From contig NZ_JAKEIP010000106.1 in assembly GCF_021474425.1 (NCBI RefSeq), positions 1 to 40,725 on the forward strand: a DNA stretch of 40,725 bases, read 5' to 3'. The translations under genes and the position numbers were made by a program. The notes beneath the pieces are model-generated. The model saw nothing but the letters and a program-made list of their open reading frames with translations. It searched no databases and had not been told where the DNA came from. This stretch comes from Streptomyces muensis. GTDB lineage: Bacteria; Actinomycetota; Actinomycetes; Streptomycetales; Streptomycetaceae. This document shows positions 30,664 to 38,410 of the stretch, one piece after another; positions within the stretch are counted from its first letter, which is position 1, and each line of letters begins with the position of its first letter.

Positions 30664-31833
30664 TCAGAAGGCTGGTGCGGATCGCTCTGCAGGTTGGCTC
30701 TGCCGACGCGCCCCGAGCACGGCGTTCCGTAGCCGGTCCTGAGCCAAGGTCAGGCACGCGTACACCGCTCCTTGTGCCGTCGACAGACCGATCACCTGCG
30801 TCACCGTCTTGACCTCTGGCACCGCCGGAAGGCTCTGGTCCAGTCGTCTGCGCACCTCGGGAAGCACTTCTTCGACGAGCGGGCGCAATCGACCCACGAA
30901 GTAGACCGATTCAGGGTCCAGCATCACAGCGACGACGTTGACAGCTGTCGCGATTGCCACGGTGAACGCTTCCAGCACCTCGGCGTGCGGCATCTCCTCA
31001 TGCGGTTCCAGCCAGAGGTCTTCGATGCGTTCCAGGTCGAGTCCGCACCCACGAGCAAAGCGAAGAAGGCCTCTTGTGCTCAGCAGGTCATCGAGGATCT
31101 CATCGTCAACCCCGGAGGAGAGCACACCAATGTCCCCGAAGGCAGGCGTCCGCCCTCGGGCGAGCTCGCGATCGGCGCAGCTGGCGAAGTTCAGGTTGGT
31201 GCTGAGGCTGAAGAGTGCGGCGTTCCTGACGGTGGCGTCGTTGGTGAGGATCCCGAGCAAGGACGCGTTGGCGTCACTGTCGAGGAGCACGGGAGCATGG
31301 ACCAGGTCTGCAATGGCTCGCTGAAGATCAGAGCCGGCAAAGATTTTCATCGACTCCGCCGGGCCGAAGATCTCCTTGCCGTCCCGGACCCGGCCCGGCA
31401 CCGCGGCGACAACCTGGCGCAGTTGTCCCTGTGCGGACTCACTGGCCTTCGCAATCAAGCCGACCAGCCACTCGGCGCTGGCCCTGACCTCGCCGTGGTC
31501 CGCGGTGGGAACCACCACGTGGTGGACCTCGCGGCCCCTCAAATCGGTCACGAGGACACAGGTGGTCTGCGCTCCGAAGCCGATACCGACGACGTGCCCG
31601 GTCGTGCCGGGCACGTCCAGATAGGTGGACCGGCGGCCGCGACCGACAACCTCATCGACTCCGCCGTCGATGACGAAGCCATCCGCCCGAAGCTCCTCCA
31701 CGGCTCGGGACACCGTGGCCTTGCTCAAGCCGGTGAGCTCGATGAGCTCGTTCCGCGTCAAGGGCGCCCGGGTCAGGACCACATCAAGGACCGAGGCCTT
31801 GTTGTAGTCGCGCGTTGTGGGGTTGCTGGTCAC
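30664..31833 (-). CDS. ROK-family transcriptional regulator (NagC/XylR type)
   Basis: Regulator (389 aa) with an N-terminal MarR-like winged helix (TRNELIELTGLSKATVSRAV, EELRADGFV) and a ROK sugar-kinase-like domain from about residue 78 (VVGIGFGAQTTCVLVTDLRG, VLLDSDANASLLGIL). The ROK zinc motif (CxCGxxGC after the GEIGH-type strand) is absent: the region reads AFGDIGVLSSGVDDEILDDL. The kinase DxGGT loop is also changed, so it should be a pure sensor, possibly of a non-sugar ligand. GTG at 31833 is the likely start. It is divergent from the PLP enzyme/kinase operon; the shared 161-bp space holds an inverted repeat overlapping a good promoter, so it probably represses that operon. Confidence 0.9.
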   Translation of the reverse strand: MTSNPTTRDYNKASVLDVVLTRAPLTRNELIELTGLSKATVSRAVEELRADGFVIDGGVDEVVGRGRRSTYLDVPGTTGHVVGIGFGAQTTCVLVTDLRGREVHHVVVPTADHGEVRASAEWLVGLIAKASESAQGQLRQVVAAVPGRVRDGKEIFGPAESMKIFAGSDLQRAIADLVHAPVLLDSDANASLLGILTNDATVRNAALFSLSTNLNFASCADRELARGRTPAFGDIGVLSSGVDDEILDDLLSTRGLLRFARGCGLDLERIEDLWLEPHEEMPHAEVLEAFTVAIATAVNVVAVMLDPESVYFVGRLRPLVEEVLPEVRRRLDQSLPAVPEVKTVTQVIGLSTAQGAVYACLTLAQDRLRNAVLGARRQSQPAERSAPAF

Positions 31834-31900
31834 CTCATGACCATAGCGAGCCCGATACGCCGAGCGAGCCGGGCCCGGTTTGGTGCGACTCCCGCCCTGT

Positions 31901-31930
31901 TTTTGTTTCAGGTTGGAACTGGAACCAAAA
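31901..31930. promoter_or_regulatory. Candidate operator for the ROK regulator
   Basis: TTTTGTTTCA (31901-31910) and GGAACCAAAA (31921-31930) form an inverted repeat matching at 8 of 10 positions with a 10-bp spacer. It is AT-richer than its surroundings, resembles the T-tract/A-tract layout of known ROK-family sites, and overlaps the -35 of the promoter at 31913. Confidence 0.55.
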
Positions 31931-31940
31931 GTGGTAGGGT
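31913..31940 (+). promoter_or_regulatory. Promoter of the PLP enzyme/kinase operon
   Basis: TTGGAA (31913-31918), a 16-bp spacer and TAGGGT (31935-31940) make a plausible housekeeping-type promoter 55 nt before the ATG at 31995. The operator-like repeat covers its -35 and spacer. Confidence 0.5.
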
Positions 31941-31994
31941 CTCAGCCACAGCAGCCAGCAACTCCGACGGAACCAGGCCGAAAGGGCGCCCACG

Positions 31995-33344
31995 ATGACT
32001 TCGACGGTGAGTCGAGCCCTCGCCCACTACCCCAACCGGTTCGACCCGGGCGGCATGAGCGAGCTCCCCGAACACCTCCAGGCGACCATCCGACGCCGGA
32101 ACAAGGTGCTCGGTCCTGGCTATACGCTCATCTACAAGGAGCCGGTCGAGTTCGTCTCCGGTCACGGAGCCCACCTGATCGACCGCGACGGCAACGACTA
32201 CCTCGACGCGTACAACAACGTTCCGTGCGTCGGGCACGCCCACCCGCACGTGGCCGAGGCCGTCTCCCGCCAGATGGCGGCAGTCAACACCAACACCCGC
32301 TACGTCCAGGAGTCGCTGGTCGACTACGCGGAGCGGCTTCTCGCGACCTTCCCCGAGGAACTGTCGAAGCTGAGCCTCGCGTGCAGCGGGTCGGAGGCGA
32401 ACGACCTCGCGGTGCGGGTGGCGAGGTTCCACACGGGCGGTGAGGGAATCATCGTGACTCGCTGGGCCTACCACGGCCTCACTCGTGAGGTGGCGAGCTT
32501 CTCGCCGACCCTGGGCACAGGATCACCGCTGGGACCGAACGTCCGGCTCATCGATCCTCCTGACCCGCGCCTCGTCGCGCCCGGATCCACGCTCGCCGAG
32601 CACATGCGCAACCAGGTGCGCGGCGCGATCGACGACCTGGAGCGCCACGGTTACCGGCTCGCGGCGCTGATCACCGACTGCGCCTACTCCAGCGATGGAA
32701 TCTTCACGGACCCGGTCGGTTACATGAAGGCCGTGGTGGAGGAGGTGCACGCGTCCGGCGGTGTCTACATCGCTGACGAGGTGCAGTCGGGATTCGCCCG
32801 GCTCGGGGATTCGATGTGGGGCTTCACCCGGCACGCTGTGCTGCCGGACATCGTCACCATGGGTAAGCCGATGGGCAACGGATTGCCGATCTCCGGTGTG
32901 GTTTTCCGCCCCGAGGTCTGCGAAGCGTTCGGACAGAACGTTCGCTACTTCAACACCTTTGCCGGCAGCTCGATCCCTGTGGCCGCCGGCGCCGCAGTCC
33001 TGGACGTCTTCGAGAACGAGAACGTGCGGCAGCGCGCTCTCGAGAACGGTACGGCTCTGCGCGCAGGGCTCCAGGAGATCACGAAGGATTCCCCTTACGT
33101 AGCTGAGGTGCGCGGCAGCGGTCTCTACGTCGGTGTGGAACTCGTCAAGGACCCAAAGACGCTCGAGCCCGACCGCTCACGCACCGAAGACGTCATCAAC
33201 GACATGCGCGACCGTCGGATCCTCATCAGCGGCACGGGCAAGGCGGCGAACGTTCTGAAGATCCGCCCTCCGCTGGCCTTCACCTCCGCCGATGTGACCC
33301 GATTCCTGGAGACCTTCTCCGAGGTCGCGAAGGACCGTCTGTAG
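31995..33344 (+). CDS. Class III PLP enzyme, AGXT2L/phospho-lyase-like
   Basis: Fold-type I PLP enzyme (449 aa), classed with class III aminotransferases. The PLP-linking Lys is Lys291 in DIVTMGKPMGNG, the cofactor Asp is Asp261 in YIADEVQSGFARLG, and the phosphate-binding segment is CSGSEANDLAVR. Several blocks (NNVPCVGHAHPHV, NTNTRYVQESLVDYAERL, DIVTMGKPMGNG, YFNTFAG) resemble the ethanolamine-phosphate / phosphohydroxylysine phospho-lyase branch (ETNPPL, PHYKPL) more than ordinary omega-aminotransferases; this is from memory of those families, not an alignment. The gene 23 nt downstream encodes an APH-fold kinase, which fits a phosphorylate-then-eliminate pathway giving an aldehyde, ammonia and phosphate. 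Ordinary transamination of an omega-amine remains the alternative. Confidence 0.88.
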   Translation: MTSTVSRALAHYPNRFDPGGMSELPEHLQATIRRRNKVLGPGYTLIYKEPVEFVSGHGAHLIDRDGNDYLDAYNNVPCVGHAHPHVAEAVSRQMAAVNTNTRYVQESLVDYAERLLATFPEELSKLSLACSGSEANDLAVRVARFHTGGEGIIVTRWAYHGLTREVASFSPTLGTGSPLGPNVRLIDPPDPRLVAPGSTLAEHMRNQVRGAIDDLERHGYRLAALITDCAYSSDGIFTDPVGYMKAVVEEVHASGGVYIADEVQSGFARLGDSMWGFTRHAVLPDIVTMGKPMGNGLPISGVVFRPEVCEAFGQNVRYFNTFAGSSIPVAAGAAVLDVFENENVRQRALENGTALRAGLQEITKDSPYVAEVRGSGLYVGVELVKDPKTLEPDRSRTEDVINDMRDRRILISGTGKAANVLKIRPPLAFTSADVTRFLETFSEVAKDRL

Positions 33345-33367
33345 CAGGCTGGCCAAGGAACTGACCA

Positions 33368-34447
33368 ATGAACAACTCCCCGTCAATGAAAATCGCTCGA
33401 CGGCTCTTCGAGGAGAGCGGCCTGGCATCGTCTCACGAGCCCGTCGACGTCATGCTGGTGAGCGCCCTCCTTGAGAGGCGTTACCACGTCGGCGGACGTC
33501 TCGAGCGACTGCCGACGGAGAAGGATGACACGTTCAGGCTCAGGACCGACTCGGGCGACTACCTCGTGAAGGTTTCACACCCCGACGAGGCAGAGACGGT
33601 TGTCGCTCTACAGACCGCCGTGATGCGTTTTCTCCAAGGCGCTGCTCCGGAATTGCCGGTCCAGCGGGTGAAGCTGACCGTCGGCGGAGACGACCGCGTG
33701 GCCATCAGAACGAACGACGGCAGAACTCGAGTCCTGCGGGTGTTCGACTTCGTCGAAGGTACGGTCCTGGCACGAACGAATCCAACCGCGGAACAGCTCG
33801 CCAAGGTGGGCGAGATGCTGGGACGAGTCGACGTGGCGCTGAAGGCATTTGAGCACCCTGCGGACCGACGAGGGCTGGTATGGGACATTCGGCATTTCCA
33901 CCAGCTGACCGGACTCGTCGAGCACACGCCGAATACCGAGCACCGTCAGTTGGCTCAGGAGGTCTTCCGGCTTTTCGACGGAGCCATCGTCCCGAGGCTG
34001 AATGATCTCGAAACGCAGGTGATCCACGGCGACTACAGCCCTTACAACGTCGTGGTGGATCCGCACAGCGACGACTTTGTCACCGGCGTCATCGACTTCG
34101 GTGACACCATGCGCAGTGCCGTGATCTTCGACCCTGCTGTCTCCCTGGCGAACCTGCTCGGCCGGGCGCCGGATCACCCTTGGCTGGATGCCTGCGCCTT
34201 CGTCGCCGGCTACGAACGGGCACGCCCTGTCGAGGACTGGGAACTTCCGCTGCTGCCGATTGCCGCGCTGGCACGACTCACGCTGCGCGCGCTGATCACG
34301 AACTGGCGCGCGGAGCGCGTACCAGAACGGCGCGACTACCTCCTCGGCCACGCCAAGGACGACTGGATCAACGTCGGGCGGGCCATGGCCGTAACCCTGG
34401 ACGACGTCATTGCGCAACTCCGGGAAGGCCGTCGTGACCTCCCCTGA
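33368..34447 (+). CDS. APH-fold small-molecule kinase (hydroxylysine/amino-alcohol kinase-like)
   Basis: Protein-kinase-like-fold phosphotransferase (359 aa) of the aminoglycoside phosphotransferase/choline kinase superfamily. The ATP Lys is probably Lys68 in DYLVKVSHPDE, the catalytic loop is VIHGDYSPYNVVVD (His220, Asp222, Asn227), and the metal-binding motif is VIDFGD (243-246); all are intact. AAGGAA upstream supports the ATG at 33368. It is the second gene of the operon after the PLP enzyme. In animals a kinase of this fold (hydroxylysine kinase) acts just before the AGXT2L-type phospho-lyase, and some bacteria fuse the two domains; here they are separate genes. Predicted substrate: a hydroxylated amine or amino acid. 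Antibiotic resistance is less likely in this context. Confidence 0.87.
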   Translation: MNNSPSMKIARRLFEESGLASSHEPVDVMLVSALLERRYHVGGRLERLPTEKDDTFRLRTDSGDYLVKVSHPDEAETVVALQTAVMRFLQGAAPELPVQRVKLTVGGDDRVAIRTNDGRTRVLRVFDFVEGTVLARTNPTAEQLAKVGEMLGRVDVALKAFEHPADRRGLVWDIRHFHQLTGLVEHTPNTEHRQLAQEVFRLFDGAIVPRLNDLETQVIHGDYSPYNVVVDPHSDDFVTGVIDFGDTMRSAVIFDPAVSLANLLGRAPDHPWLDACAFVAGYERARPVEDWELPLLPIAALARLTLRALITNWRAERVPERRDYLLGHAKDDWINVGRAMAVTLDDVIAQLREGRRDLP

Positions 34448-34690
34448 ACGTCGGCGTCGGCACCCAGGAGTTCCTCAACACCTCCAACGTCATGCGCCGG
34501 CACAGGTTGCGCTACCAGGACTCCGACGGTGACGCCATCGTCGCCCTCATCCCGACGTTCGGCCCTTCCGGGAAGTGCCCGAGGCGCTGCGGGAGTCCAC
34601 CGAGTACGCGTTCAAGAAGATCGACGCCGCCCCGGCACATCCATGTCCAAGCTGCCCGAACTGCTGGGCTGCTGACATGCGGCGCCCCCC
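34448..34690 (+). other. Unrecognised coding-like remnant after the kinase gene
   Basis: Directly after the kinase stop, one plus-strand frame reads NVGVGTQEFLNTSNVMRRHR and on to AIVALIPTF, then a shifted frame gives VPEALRESTEYAFKKIDAAP. Both look like real protein, but I cannot name the family. There is no start codon with a ribosome binding site. Probably the broken piece of a lost gene. Confidence 0.4.
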
Positions 34691-34890
34691 CTGGAAGGCA
34701 TCGGCCGCGTCATCGTCGTGTCCTTCGACAAGGCCGGCACCCTCACCCTCGGCCGCCCTCTGGTCACCAGCGTGGTCACGGTCGACGAGACGGTCACTGC
34801 CGACGAGGCACTGAGCCTCGCGGCCTCCGGCGAACTGACGCGCGGCACCCTCTCCCCGAAGCGATCGTCCCGGTGACCAGGCAATGCGAG
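34691..34890 (+). pseudogene. Relic of a P1B-type metal-transporting ATPase
   Basis: A plus-strand frame from 34691 reads LEGIGRVIVVSFDKAGTLTL then GRPLVTSVVTVDETVTADEA, the phosphorylation-site region of a heavy-metal P-type ATPase. The invariant DKTGT is altered to DKAGT. A frameshift near 34840 then gives ARHPLPEAIVPV, matching the HP motif of the nucleotide-binding domain. No membrane segments are present on either side, so only about 65 codons of a protein of over 600 survive. The rest of the stretch up to the aldehyde dehydrogenase stop (35103) shows no gene. Confidence 0.75.
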
Positions 34891-35102
34891 GCGGTGCCAG
34901 CGGCGGGAACTGCTTCACAGTGCCGTCCTCCCGAAGTTCCGTCCGGGCGGCCAGGCCGGCGGTATCAAGGCCGCCGCCGGAGACTGGCCCCCCGGGGCGG
35001 ATTTGGCCGGGCGCCAGTGGACGTCGCGGAACGGATCATCATCCCGGTCGCTGCGTTGCCCTGTCGGCACGTCGGCGAGCCCTGCGTTGGAGTCCGCCTT
35101 GC

Positions 35103-36587
35103 TCAGGTGTTGAAGCCGGGCATGGACAGGTACTTGAGCTGCTGGTACTCGCGGAGGCCTTCGGGTCCACCCTCGCGGCCCAGACCGGACTGCTTGACCC
35201 CGCCGAAGGGTGCCGCGACCTCGGAGACCAGCCCGCGATTGATGCCGACCATGCCGGCCTGCAGACGGGCGGCGACCCGGCGGGCGCGGTCGATGTGGGA
35301 CGTCATCACGTACGACGCGAGGCCGTGCTCGGTGTTGTTGGCCACCGCTATGGCCTCGGCCTCGGTGGAGAAGCGGTGGATGGCGGCGACGGGTCCGAAG
35401 ACCTCCTCGTGCATGATCGCGGCGTCGGGGGGGACGTGGTCCAGCACGGTGGGGGCTGAGTAGTGGCCCGGACCGTCGGGGGTGTCCGCCTGGCCGATGA
35501 CGACGGCACCACGGGCCACGGCGTCCTCGACGAGGCGGCGGACCTTGTCCACCGCACGGTGGTCGGCCAGCGGGCCGAGCTCGGTGTCCTCCCGGTCCGG
35601 GGAGCCCACCCGGATGGCGGCCATGCGTTCGGCCAGCACGGCCGCGAACGCGTCGGCGATGCCCTCCTGGACCAGGAACCGGTTGGCGCCGACACAGGAC
35701 TGGCCGCCCAGCCGCATCTTCGCGATCATCGCTTCGCGGACCGCGAGGTCGAGGTCGGCGTCGTCGAAGACCAGGAACGGCGCGTTGCCGCCCAGCTCCA
35801 TCGAGGTGCGCAGCACCCGCGCACCACTCTGCTCCAGCAGCAGTCGGCCGACCGGGGTGGACCCGGTGAAGGACAGCTTGCGCAGCCGGGGGTCGGCCAG
35901 CAGCGCCGTGGTAACCGCTGCCGCGTCGCTGCTGGTGATCACGGTCAGGACACCTGGTGGCGCGCCGGCCTCACGGGCCAGCTCGCCCAGTAGCAGGGAG
36001 GACAGCGGGGTGAGCTCGGCCGGTTTGAGCACGGCGGTGCAGCCCGCAGCGAGGGCGGCGGCGACCTTACGGGCAGCCATGGCCAGCGGCACGTTCCACG
36101 GGGTGATCAGCAGGCAGGGCCCGACCGGTTCGGCGACGGTGACGATGTGGCTCTTGCCGTCCGGGGAGGGTGTGCTGCGTGCGTGAGGGCGGACCGCCTC
36201 CTCGGCGTACCAGCGGAAATAAGCTGCGGCGTAGTCGACCTCACCCCGGGCCTCGGTGATCGTCTTGCCGACCTCCAGGGTGATGATCCGGGCCAGACGC
36301 TCACGGTGTTCGATCAGGGCTTCGGTGAGCCGGTGCAGGACGCTCGCGCGGTCCCGCGGGCTGGTGAGGGCCCACTGGTCGGCGGCCGCGGCCGCCGCGT
36401 CCAGTGCTTTGAGCGCGTCCTGTGCACCGCAGTCGGCGACGGTCGCTATGACTTCCTCGGTAGCGGGGCTGCGCACCTCGAAGGTGCGCCCTCCGGTGGC
36501 GGGTTGCCATTCGTGGGCGAGGAAGCCACGGGGGACGGATTCGAGGACTGCCGACTCCCCCGAGGGAGCGGTGACCGTGTCAGTCAT
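35103..36587 (-). CDS. NAD(P)-dependent aldehyde dehydrogenase (semialdehyde dehydrogenase type)
   Basis: Cytoplasmic aldehyde dehydrogenase (494 aa) of normal length. The catalytic Cys is Cys298 in GGQSCVGANR, the general base is Glu264 in MELGGNAPF, and the cofactor-binding segments PWNVPLAMAARKVAAAL and SFTGSTPVGR are present. Sequence style (FGGVKQSGLGREGGPEGLREY near the C-terminus; 21 residues, central FGGVKQSGLGREGG) resembles succinate-semialdehyde/GabD-type enzymes. It lies 60 nt after the last permease of the polyamine-type importer on the same strand, so it is probably the operon's catabolic gene, oxidising an amino-aldehyde or succinate semialdehyde derived from the imported amine. 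It could also act on the aldehyde predicted from the neighbouring kinase/phospho-lyase pair. No oxidase or transaminase gene is present inside the operon. Confidence 0.9.
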   Translation of the reverse strand: MTDTVTAPSGESAVLESVPRGFLAHEWQPATGGRTFEVRSPATEEVIATVADCGAQDALKALDAAAAAADQWALTSPRDRASVLHRLTEALIEHRERLARIITLEVGKTITEARGEVDYAAAYFRWYAEEAVRPHARSTPSPDGKSHIVTVAEPVGPCLLITPWNVPLAMAARKVAAALAAGCTAVLKPAELTPLSSLLLGELAREAGAPPGVLTVITSSDAAAVTTALLADPRLRKLSFTGSTPVGRLLLEQSGARVLRTSMELGGNAPFLVFDDADLDLAVREAMIAKMRLGGQSCVGANRFLVQEGIADAFAAVLAERMAAIRVGSPDREDTELGPLADHRAVDKVRRLVEDAVARGAVVIGQADTPDGPGHYSAPTVLDHVPPDAAIMHEEVFGPVAAIHRFSTEAEAIAVANNTEHGLASYVMTSHIDRARRVAARLQAGMVGINRGLVSEVAAPFGGVKQSGLGREGGPEGLREYQQLKYLSMPGFNT

Positions 36588-36647
36588 GCGCGTGGCTCTT
36601 TCGCTGATCGCAGGATGGTGTGTTGAGAGAGCACGATCGGTCGGTGG

Positions 36648-37514
36648 TCATACGGCTTCGCCTCCCGGGTTGGCGACACCGACCGTGTTCTCGACCGAGA
36701 GCAGCGAGTCCTGCCGCCCGGAGCCGAGCCAGCGGACCAGGGCCACCAGGCCCAGGGCGAGGATCGCGAAGGCGATGAGGATCGCGCTGACCGCGGTCAC
36801 ACTGGGGTCGATCTCGAAGGTCAGCGAGTTGTAGACCTGCACCGGCAGGGTGACGGTGTCGACCGAGGACAGGAACTGGGAGATGTAGAACTCGTCGAAG
36901 CTGGTGATGAAGGAGAAGATCGCCGCCGCGATCATCCCCGGCGCCGCGAGCGGGAAGGTGATCTTCCGGGCGATCGTCAGCCGGCCGGCACCCATGCTCG
37001 CCGCGGCATCCTCGAGGCGTTCGTCGATGCCGCGCAGGGTCGCGATCAGGATCAGCACCGCGATCGGCGAGGTCAGCACCGTGTGGCCGAGTGCGATGGC
37101 GATGGGGCTGCCCAGCATCGCGGCCGGCTCGAAGAGGAGGAACAGGCCGAGTGCGGTGACGATCTGGGGGATGACCAGCGGTCCGAGGACAAGGGCGAAC
37201 ACCGCCGAGCGCAGCGGGAGTTCACTGCGGACCAGGGCGGTCGCCGCGGTGACGCCGATGATCAGGGAGAACACGGTGCTCATGGCGGCGACCAGGGCGG
37301 ACAGGGACAGGGCGGCGGGCCATTTGCTGCCGTCGGCGAACAGGGCCTTGTACCAGTTCAGCGTCCACGTCTCCGGGGGGAAGGAGGCGAAGGCGTTGTT
37401 GCTGAAGGAGGTGACGAGGATGACGACGATCGGCAGCGCCAGGAACAGCAGGATCACGGTGGCCACGGCCGTCAGGGCGATGCGTCCGGCGAGGGTCTTG
37501 CGCAGTTCCATCAT
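36648..37514 (-). CDS. potC: Polyamine-type ABC transporter permease PotC
   Basis: Inner-membrane permease (288 aa) of a spermidine/putrescine-class importer. The first span is ALTAVATVILLFLALPIVVIL (21 residues), and the cytoplasmic EAA loop is AAASMGAGRLTIARKITFPL. FSNNAFASFPPETWTLNWYK is a common PotC-type segment after the first span. The ATG at 37514 overlaps the stop of potB (TGATG), with GAGGAG upstream, so the two permeases are translationally coupled; GTG at 37517 or the ATG at 37511 are alternatives. It forms the channel with PotB. Confidence 0.92.
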   Translation of the reverse strand: MMELRKTLAGRIALTAVATVILLFLALPIVVILVTSFSNNAFASFPPETWTLNWYKALFADGSKWPAALSLSALVAAMSTVFSLIIGVTAATALVRSELPLRSAVFALVLGPLVIPQIVTALGLFLLFEPAAMLGSPIAIALGHTVLTSPIAVLILIATLRGIDERLEDAAASMGAGRLTIARKITFPLAAPGMIAAAIFSFITSFDEFYISQFLSSVDTVTLPVQVYNSLTFEIDPSVTAVSAILIAFAILALGLVALVRWLGSGRQDSLLSVENTVGVANPGGEAV

Positions 37515-38407
37515 CACGCGCTCCTCTTCTTACGGCTGGCGCCCAGCGAGGTCACGACCTTGACCAGGAGCAGTCCGGCCAGGGTGAGGACCAGCAGGAT
37601 CACGCCCTGCGCGGCCGCTCCGTTCCACTGGTTTTCCTTGGTGACCTGCTGGTTGATGAGGGTGGCGATCATGGTCTGGTTCGGTCCGCCCATCAGGGCC
37701 GGGGTGATGTAGTAGCCCAGCGAGAGGATGAAGCTGAGCAGCCCGGCACTGGCCAGACCCGGGGCGACCAGCGGCAGATAGATCCGCCGGAAGATGGTCA
37801 CTTTGCCGGCGCCCATGCTGGATGCGGCCGCGAGCAGGCGGCGGTCCACCCCGCGCATCACCCCGTACAGGAGCAGCACCGTGTAGGGCAGCATCATCGA
37901 GGTGGTGCCGATGACCACACCCAACTCGTTGTAGAGCAGCTGGAACGGCGCCCCGGGGACCGACATGCTGGTCAGGGTCTCGTTCACCAGGCCCTTGTCA
38001 CCGAGCATGATGATCCAGCCGTACGTGCGCACCAGGGCGGACACGAAGTGCGGGACGACCACGACCAGCATCGCCAGGCCCGCCAGGATGGGCTTGAGCC
38101 GGGTGATCGCCTGGGCCAGGACGAACCCGAACACCAGGCTCAACACCGCCGTCTCGGCGGAGATCCGCAGCGTGGTGAACAGCACCGACAGGTTCACGCC
38201 GGTCAGGGCGTCGGCGTACCAGTGCAGCGTGAACGAGCCGTCGGCATCCTTCAGGCTCAGCAGCAGCGTGGAGAAGATCGGGTAGACAAACAGCACCAGC
38301 AGATACACGACGACAGGGAGTGCGTACAGGATCCCCACCCGCGTCCGGCGCGAAGCCAGCAGCTTGCGAGGACGGGCGGGAGCGTTGGCGGTGAGGGTGG
38401 CTGCCAT
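37514..38407 (-). CDS. potB: Polyamine-type ABC transporter permease PotB
   Basis: Inner-membrane permease (297 aa). Membrane spans begin at VGILYALPVVVYLLVLFVYP; the EAA loop for ATPase contact is AAASSMGAGKVTIFRRIYLP, and the late PNQTMIATLINQQVTKENQW loop is typical of PotB/opine-type permeases. The ATG at 38407 is 3 nt beyond the potA stop, and the gene overlaps potC, so the operon is tightly packed. Works with PotC, PotA and the binding protein. Confidence 0.92.
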   Translation of the reverse strand: MAATLTANAPARPRKLLASRRTRVGILYALPVVVYLLVLFVYPIFSTLLLSLKDADGSFTLHWYADALTGVNLSVLFTTLRISAETAVLSLVFGFVLAQAITRLKPILAGLAMLVVVVPHFVSALVRTYGWIIMLGDKGLVNETLTSMSVPGAPFQLLYNELGVVIGTTSMMLPYTVLLLYGVMRGVDRRLLAAASSMGAGKVTIFRRIYLPLVAPGLASAGLLSFILSLGYYITPALMGGPNQTMIATLINQQVTKENQWNGAAAQGVILLVLTLAGLLLVKVVTSLGASRKKRSA

Positions 38408-38410
38408 GAC

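Noticed and set aside
33368..34447. Aminoglycoside resistance gene
   Set aside because: The APH fold is shared by many metabolite kinases, and the operon with an AGXT2L-like enzyme points to metabolism.
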